NCBI GenBank assembly: GCA_021229015.1
Contig: CM037795.1
Span: forward strand, 15,129,595 to 15,193,594
Origin: Solen grandis
Lineage: Eukaryota > Mollusca > Bivalvia > Adapedonta > Solenidae
Direction of reading: 5' to 3'
DNA: 64,000 nucleotides
Within the stretch, counting starts at the first letter, position 1, and each line of letters opens with the position of its first letter. Position numbers and translations under genes: made by a program. Below are positions 57,810 to 64,000 of this stretch, piece after piece. Below the pieces are notes generated by a model. It did not search any database, was not told the DNA's origin, and saw only the letters and a program-made list of their open reading frames with translations.

Positions 57810-60474
57810 GTGAGTATATGATCCTCCTGCAGACAGCTCTCTATTTCACTGGGGCTTATTACATTGTCTTGATATTTTACAAATGTTGAATTCATAACAT
57901 TCAGTTTACCCAGTGGCAGACTGGTCAGAGTGATTTCAAATTTTACGAATACTAATAAAATATAAAAATGGTATTATTACTAAATGAATTTAAGAATTTT
58001 TTGTATTTTTTCTCTTTTAATTTATTGTTTTCTATACTAAATGTAATTGGCCCTTGTGTTTGAACTGCTATCGAGTGTGGAAAGTAGGATTTAAAAACAT
58101 TCAGTTTACACATCCCAGTGGATGATCAGTCTCGTAAATGGGACATTCTGGGAGCATTCCCTTCTCATGACATAAATTATAAAAATGGAATTGGTAAAAC
58201 TCCTCCAGCATAAGGGTAGTTCCAGCACCGGTTAGCTGGTGTCAATATAAGATGACTGGGTGTAATAAAATTCCAATTGTCTGTGTTGTTATATGACAGT
58301 GAGGCAGAACTCATATAGATAAAGTCCCCAAATGACTGAAATACTGTAAGTAGAAAATTTAACTCAAACACATTCCCCTATATTGGAAGATTTCGTGTTT
58401 AACCAATTATAGTTGAACTCCATGATACTGGTGACTCCATGGTACTGGTGTACTTACAAAATCTTACGATATTTTTGTGTTAGCGTCACCTGCCAATTGC
58501 TAATTGCTAGTAGCTTCTGCCACTCAACCTTAAGATAAAACTTCTGCCGAAATGGAGAAGTATCTGGTTAGTTATTTTCAATAAATTATGAAAACTATCA
58601 TTTCATGTAAGATGATTTTATTAGTACATCGGTATGGGGGACTTTTATACAGCTCAGATTTGATATTTATCCCAAACCCTTTACGCCATATATGTACAGA
58701 CACATTGACAAACAGAGTAGACCAAGATTAGACAGCTCAAAATCTGTACAGTCTATATATATAGTGAAGAAAAATCTATTGTTTTATATCAGTAAATTAA
58801 TAGTCATCAAATTATACTGTAAATGTGAACATGAATATTCATGAGATAAAGGATTAAAAGTTAAATAAATGCCATGTTATAAAGTTGCTGACTTACTGTT
58901 CCTTAGCCCCTCACTGCTGTGGGTTTGATTCCTGATAGGCAGGGTTTTCCCTAGATTTCCAAATGGGGTAAACAATGCACATATAGGGACACATTTTGAA
59001 ATATTTTTGGGGGATAATCAAAGTGGACACAATTATGTATCATGGAAAACCCTGGACAGCCTTCCAGCTGATTTGTGGTAGGTTGGGGTGGGTATTCTCG
59101 GGTGTCTCAATGTTCGGGGGGGGGGGGGGGGGGGGAGTCTTACTGGTGCAGTGACACTAAACTGTAGCACAAAAAAAATAGATATCTGATAAACAAAACA
59201 TTTTTGATAAAACAATATTTCCTAATGCTTTGCTGTTGCTTATAGTTTTAAATATATGCTATTGCAAAGTTTTAAAGGGTAATGAGAAGCCATAAAAACA
59301 TAAGAATGTTTATCTTATGTATTTAGAAACAGATGTTTTTTCTAGGTATTCTGGTTTCATCGTAATATAGTTTTGACCGTATTATGCCATCTTATATACC
59401 ATTGAGAGTAAATGTTATAGTTGTAAGAACTTGACCTACAATCAGTGTAAAATGAATTAGGTTTAACTCTTTACCTAATGAATATTCATGTATAAATTTA
59501 TGAATTGATGTATATTTCTTTACATGGATTCTGACACAATTGATTTTTCTTTTCTATACTGTAGGATCTATACTTCAATATTGTATGAACAAAAGAGACT
59601 TTACCAAGCTGTCTGAACTTGGTCTTCTCTGTTGGCCGCAAAACGGATCTATATGAGATAAAAAGTTAACCTTTGAATTGAATACTGTTTAATCCTTATT
59701 GTAATATGGGTGAGCTTTAGGAATCCAGAAATAAGATTGCTCATGCTGTTTTTTGTTATTTTTTCTTTTGCATGTTTTGTTATGAAATATTTTAAGTATT
59801 GATGAAAAAAAATGCCACAAAATATGGGGTAGGAGTCCTCCATGTCCAAGTGGATAAAGTCACTGACTTAGATCACTCAGTCCCTCACCCCTGTGGGTTT
59901 TGAGTCCTAACAGGGTGTCATGAATTTTTCATGTAAGAAAGCCTTCCAGCTTGCTTGTGGTAGGTTGGTGGTTCTACATGGTTTCCTTTGTGCATTTGTG
60001 GTTTGTAATTAGCTTGGCATTGCTAAATGACAGAAACACAAAACACTATTACAGTAATGGTTAACCCCAGCACAACAACATCAAAATCTGGATCCTTTAA
60101 TTCTTCAATAAATGTTGAGGTTGTAAACATGATACTCTCAATTCATTATGGACAATGCTTTACACTGGGAAGGTATTGCTTGCAAGACTTTAGCCTCTGT
60201 TGAAGCCTTAATCATTTTAATGTATGCTTTTTAACACTAATATTATCATGCAATACCTTGTCTTTGGGTACATAACCGCTGCACTAATTTCATGATGGTT
60301 TAACTTGCTATGGTAAGCAATGGTAGGGTAAGCCATACCAGTTGCCTGCAGAGTGATGATATAGTGATGAAGTATCTGTCTCATACAGACATGGCGCCCA
60401 TGTGATTGAAATGCTGTCAGAATATTGATGAAACTTGCAAAACTAACAATTATAAACAGAGTCAACACTTTTTT
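57810..60474. other. BLMH downstream intron up to the gap
   Basis: Holds SINE fragments but no further BLMH exon: second-family pieces at about 58150-58370 and 60290-60430; first-family head and body at 58905-59120, interrupted and with a poly-G run at 59116; and a fuller first-family copy at 59838-60050. Nothing else is recognised. Confidence 0.5.
59838..60050 (+). repeat. tRNA-derived SINE (first family), sense
   Basis: The head TCCATGTCCAAGTGGATAAA is a degraded A-box region; GTGGGTTTTGAGTCCTA is the B-box relic. The body AGCCTTCCAGCTTGCTTGTG matches the inverse of the SINEs at 9535 and 14613. Confidence 0.6.
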
Positions 60475-60574
60475 NNNNNNNNNNNNNNNNNNNNNNNNNN
60501 NNNNNNNNNNNNNNNNNNNNNNNNNNNNNNNNNNNNNNNNNNNNNNNNNNNNNNNNNNNNNNNNNNNNNNNNNN
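60475..60574. other. assembly gap, 100 N
   Basis: Exactly 100 N. It separates the ordered BLMH sequence from an error-rich second copy of part of it. Confidence 0.99.
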
Positions 60575-63500
60575 CCCCAAATATTGAATTTATGGGGTTT
60601 TCCCCCCTCTTTTCTTCAAATTTGGGGCTAAAATTCCCTTTTTTTTATTGACTACGATAGAAAGTGCATCCTTCTTTTTTAGTAGGCTCAAAAGAAAGGT
60701 GTTATTTCTAAATTTTTTATTTTTGGGATACGAATTTGATGTTTTGTGTTGAGGAAAAAAAAATTTTAAAAATTTTTATAAATGCAAGTTAGGTGTCCCA
60801 TAAAATTTTTTTTATTTACTTCTTTTCCATGATACCCCATTTTGAAAAAGGTCCTGTTGTTTTCTCTTTTTTTTAATGTGTTCCGATTTTCCCCAGATTG
60901 AAAAGGGAATAAGCCGTTAAAAACGGGAAAAAAGCTCAGACGATTTGGATTTTTGCTGCTTGAATTGCTGCGGTTTTCCCTTTGTAAAGAAGCTTGGATA
61001 GGGATTTTGGGTTTCTCCGGAATTTATGTTTTTTTGGAAAAGGGTTTTGTGGTTTTTATCCCCTTGTTTTTTATTATTATCACCCCTATCTGATCTAGAA
61101 TTTATCTCGCATTTGTTAATAATTTAATAAAGTAAGAACTGTTTTCATTCCTCCCAATCTAATAAAGAATAAAGATAAAAAAGTCCGTTCACATAAACAT
61201 TTTTTTAAAAAAGTATCAAATTTTTTACAACACAAAGGGGGGGCCAACTACCCCTCAGTGTGTTGTTGAGTGTGCAAGAAACGGCGGACGTACACGGCAG
61301 ACAATAAGCCATGCTCCGAAAAACCTCGGGGGACGGGGACAGTGGGAAATGCGGGTCAACCTTATGAGAAGTATGGGGTTGTGCCAAAAGATCTCTATAG
61401 GCCCGGGTCCGCTAAAACTCGAAATTATGCACCTATGAACAAAAAAGGGATGTCAGGCTTTGTGACTAAGAGTTTGAAAAGTTTCGTGTTTGCCTATATT
61501 TTAAAGCTGTTTTGTAATTGCCATAAAGTTTTTTTTAAATACTGGGCACCTTTTTACGCAAAAAAATCAGATTGTGAACCCCAGGATAAATTACCCATTA
61601 ATCTGATAATTTTAAATTGTAGACCCAAAAAGTCTTCCCTTAAATTAAAATTACATGTTTAAAAAGTATATATTTTTTTTTCCGGGGAATAAAATTTTTT
61701 TTTTAAATTAAGGTTATACAATAATTCTTGAAAATTTTGGTACTGCCACTTGTCTAAAAGGGGGAATTTCAGTGAGTAGGGATTACTAGGGGTTACTGGT
61801 TTAGTCATGTCTGGTAATATTTGTCTTGTTTACATTCACGTTAATAGGGTTTGGCAACTGTTGCTTTTTACACTTGGAAAGATTTAATGATAAGACCAAT
61901 CAAGACAAGGGGGGATAACTGTGTCAAGGATTTTTAAGAATTATCCCCTTTTTCTGTAAGTGGTATGCGGGTGTATTTTTTAATTCACAATTTGATCAGC
62001 TTATCTGCACCCTCAAAAATTTTTTTCGATTTTAATTTTTCAGGGGCTTTACAAATTAAAGAAAAAAACTTTGAAAAGTTTTTTTAATTTGCTTCACAGT
62101 TACGTGAAAATTGCTGATTTTCACACATGGTCCGAGAAGTGCAGTGATGCGGAAAAAAGGGCCCCGAGAAAAAAAAAGATGCGGAGGGGGTTTAAAATTT
62201 GATTTTTTGATTTTTTTAACGGTTTTCAAAAAAAATTTCTGCCTTTAATTTCATGATGTTCGGGCGGGCGTGGGGGGGGTCAGGCTTCGCTGGGTTTGGG
62301 CCTTTTTTGAAATGTTAAAATTCCCCTGTCCACATTGGTTTGCTTAATTTTTTAACATTGCTTAAAGTGGATGCCCCTGGCCTTGCCTTTGAAAAGCAAA
62401 CGCATCTGGACAGGGTTTTACCTTTGGTTAATTGAACTTTTGTAGTTCATTGGTTGCTTAAATTTTTGGATATTTGCTTAAAGTGGATGGACCACTTATT
62501 ATCAGTTGACGTGACCATGACCTATTTTTGTAAAAAAAACCCAAAAAAAAAAACCTGTCCAAAAAAGGCCTAGGTTTGTCATTTTTGATCTGTTTTATGC
62601 ATTTTGACAGTTTGTGATATAATAAAAGGGATACCTTCATTAAGAGATCCATAACCACCCACCCCTTATGTATGGCCCAGGGTGGTTTGCATTTTCACCC
62701 AGTAGGGGGGTTTTGGTTGACCCCACTGTAATCAAGGGTTTTTAAAAAAAGGCCTGTATAGCCCCCTTTTTTTGGGAACACAGATTAAAAGAAGGCTTTT
62801 TTAGGGGGTTAACAAAATTTTTTAGACTGGAAGTGAGTACCCAGAGGGGTTATTAAACCCGACAAATTTTAAAAAATCAAAATTTTTTTAAGCAAATACA
62901 GTATAAACCCCTTTAAAATATTTCTTGTTTGTAAATGTAGTTGTGTCTCCTGCTGTAAAGCTTACGCGGGTGACACATAGAATCACTTTTCGGCGTTTTT
63001 TTCTTTTTCTGTGCTCATTTATAGATAGGAGGGGGGATAGGGAACAATAGGGAAAGTAAATTTCCCTTTTGTCATTCATTCCCTTTACTTTTGTGAATAA
63101 TTTTCTCTAATGTAGTTAAATTTGGTCTTAGTAGAGAGAGCCCAAAAAATTGCGCGTAGTATCCCCTTCGTAAAAATACCCTCCGCTTCTGACCATCACA
63201 TTTTTCCCCCCGCTCGAGGGGACACACGTTTCCAAAGAACATTTGTTTTAAGTGTATGTGGTATCTTATTCATTTAGGGTCACTCTGAAAAAACCTCACC
63301 TGTTGCGTTTTAAAAAGTCTGGACGTGTTGGGATCAGCCACTTTCCTATGGTGAAAAACATAAGGGAGCTCTTATTTGTCTCTTGAAGACCTTGCCCCCA
63401 AAAAATTCTTTTTATAAAAAAAAACAAAGGGTTAAAAAAGAAAGAAAAAGGGGGGGGAAAAAAGTTTATAAAACGAACAAAAATGCATTGCTTTCATTTA

Positions 63501-64000
63501 AACATCCAGTTGAGTTGGAAAAAATCTTAAATTTTTCTTGATCGAAGATTTGTGAGCTAATTTTTTTTTAAAAGCTTTAAAATGAAATACTTGGGCCCAA
63601 CCCCGGAAATTAAGAAAGGGTGTGTTTGAAAGAGGGAAAAAAAAAAATAAAAATTTGGGGAATAGATTTTAATTTGAATTTAATTTCGTGACCGATATAC
63701 CGTCTGCTGTGATCCGCGGGAAGCCCCCCGGCACCATAACTTTTTAAACTACAGAAAGAAGGCAAAGGGGAGTTTCATGAGATTGGCCCATCCCCCCAGG
63801 GACTTCTACCTATTATTTAAGGCTGATTTAATTTTGGGGACTATGTAGTGAATCAGTAAACCCCATTGTTTGAAACTACGGAAAAATTTGTAATTTATTT
63901 TGAATAAAACCCAGTGATCACATTACCCCATTGTAGCTATTGGATAATCTAAAATTAAGGCTATTGCATCTAGAAGACGTAAAAAATTTTTTCGTACAAA
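60575..64000 (+). other. error-laden duplicate of about 51200-54710 (probable haplotig)
   Basis: The sequence follows 51200-54710 in the same order and orientation. It includes BLMH intron 2 end, exons 3-6, the intron 5 repeats and the start of intron 6. It differs by very many single-base deletions and by runs converted to AAAA, TTTT or GGGG. Intron and exon are hit equally, unlike a real paralogue. One ~80-bp stretch near 60715-60790 has no match, possibly allelic. Best read as an unpolished alternative haplotype contig. Confidence 0.85.
60895..63845 (+). pseudogene. BLMH: duplicate BLMH exons 3-6, frame-broken (assembly artefact likely)
   Basis: Counterparts of exon 3 (~60896-61042), exon 4 (~61236-61448), exon 5 (~62101-62185) and exon 6 (~63694-63845) are recognisable. 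Examples are TATGGGGTTGTGCCAAAAGA at ~61371 and GGAGTTTCATGAGATTGG at ~63769. All four have several frameshifts. It should not be counted as a second gene. Confidence 0.75.

Noticed and set aside
60895..63845. A second, tandem BLMH gene
   Set aside because: Error pattern is homopolymer-biased and equal in introns and exons; adjacent 100-N gap; no independent divergence pattern.

Overview
The window is eukaryotic nuclear DNA: AT-rich, with split genes, long introns packed with repeats, tRNA-derived SINEs, LINE scraps, DNA transposons and two 100-N scaffold gaps (37501-37600, 60475-60574). The dominant repeats (hairpin-headed elements with ~160-bp internal tandem units, ending in CTTGTT) and the host genes point to a bivalve mollusc. 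That assignment is inference from repeat style, not a species identification. Layout: (1) 3908-16017, plus strand, the 3' part of a UBZ-finger plus HECT-domain E3 ubiquitin ligase gene (G2E3-like), six exons recognised. Its introns hold a gutted LINE, two SINEs with clear target-site duplications, nested hairpin/tandem elements and a mariner-like MITE. (2) 16018-20840, repeats only. (3) 20841-27095, minus strand, a four-exon retroviral-integrase-like DDE gene with one in-frame stop; its upstream flank runs to a terminal inverted repeat at 28343-28378. (4) 30319-35164, a foldback element built of two ~1-kb inverted arms, each carrying the C-terminal half of a Polinton/Maverick-type integrase, with AG...CT ends and a 6-bp target-site duplication. 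A complete-looking Mutator-like (FLYWCH-MULE) transposon, 32569-35152, sits inside its right arm with its own 8-bp duplication. (5) 35171-41448, no confident host gene; foldback MITEs, a long-TIR mariner-like element, simple repeats and one scaffold gap. (6) 41449-45376, a GMC oxidoreductase pseudogene with nonsense and frameshift damage, split by a 2179-bp TIR transposon (42996-45174). Half of that transposon is nearly identical, inverted, to the upstream flank of the integrase gene, so it looks like the non-autonomous partner of that integrase element. (7) 48714-57809, plus strand, the first eight recognisable exons of bleomycin hydrolase; exon 2 carries an apparent 1-bp frameshift and the 3' exons are not present before the gap at 60475. 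(8) 60575-64000, a second, error-laden copy of about 51200-54710 (BLMH exons 3-6 and their introns), best explained as an unpolished haplotig joined by scaffolding. The most unusual content is the mobile DNA: an integrase-encoding TIR element with a probable non-autonomous derivative that disrupts a gene, a Polinton-derived foldback later hit by a MULE, and several repeat families that share one architecture (T-rich 5' edge, short hairpin, ~160-bp core units, CTTGTT 3' end).
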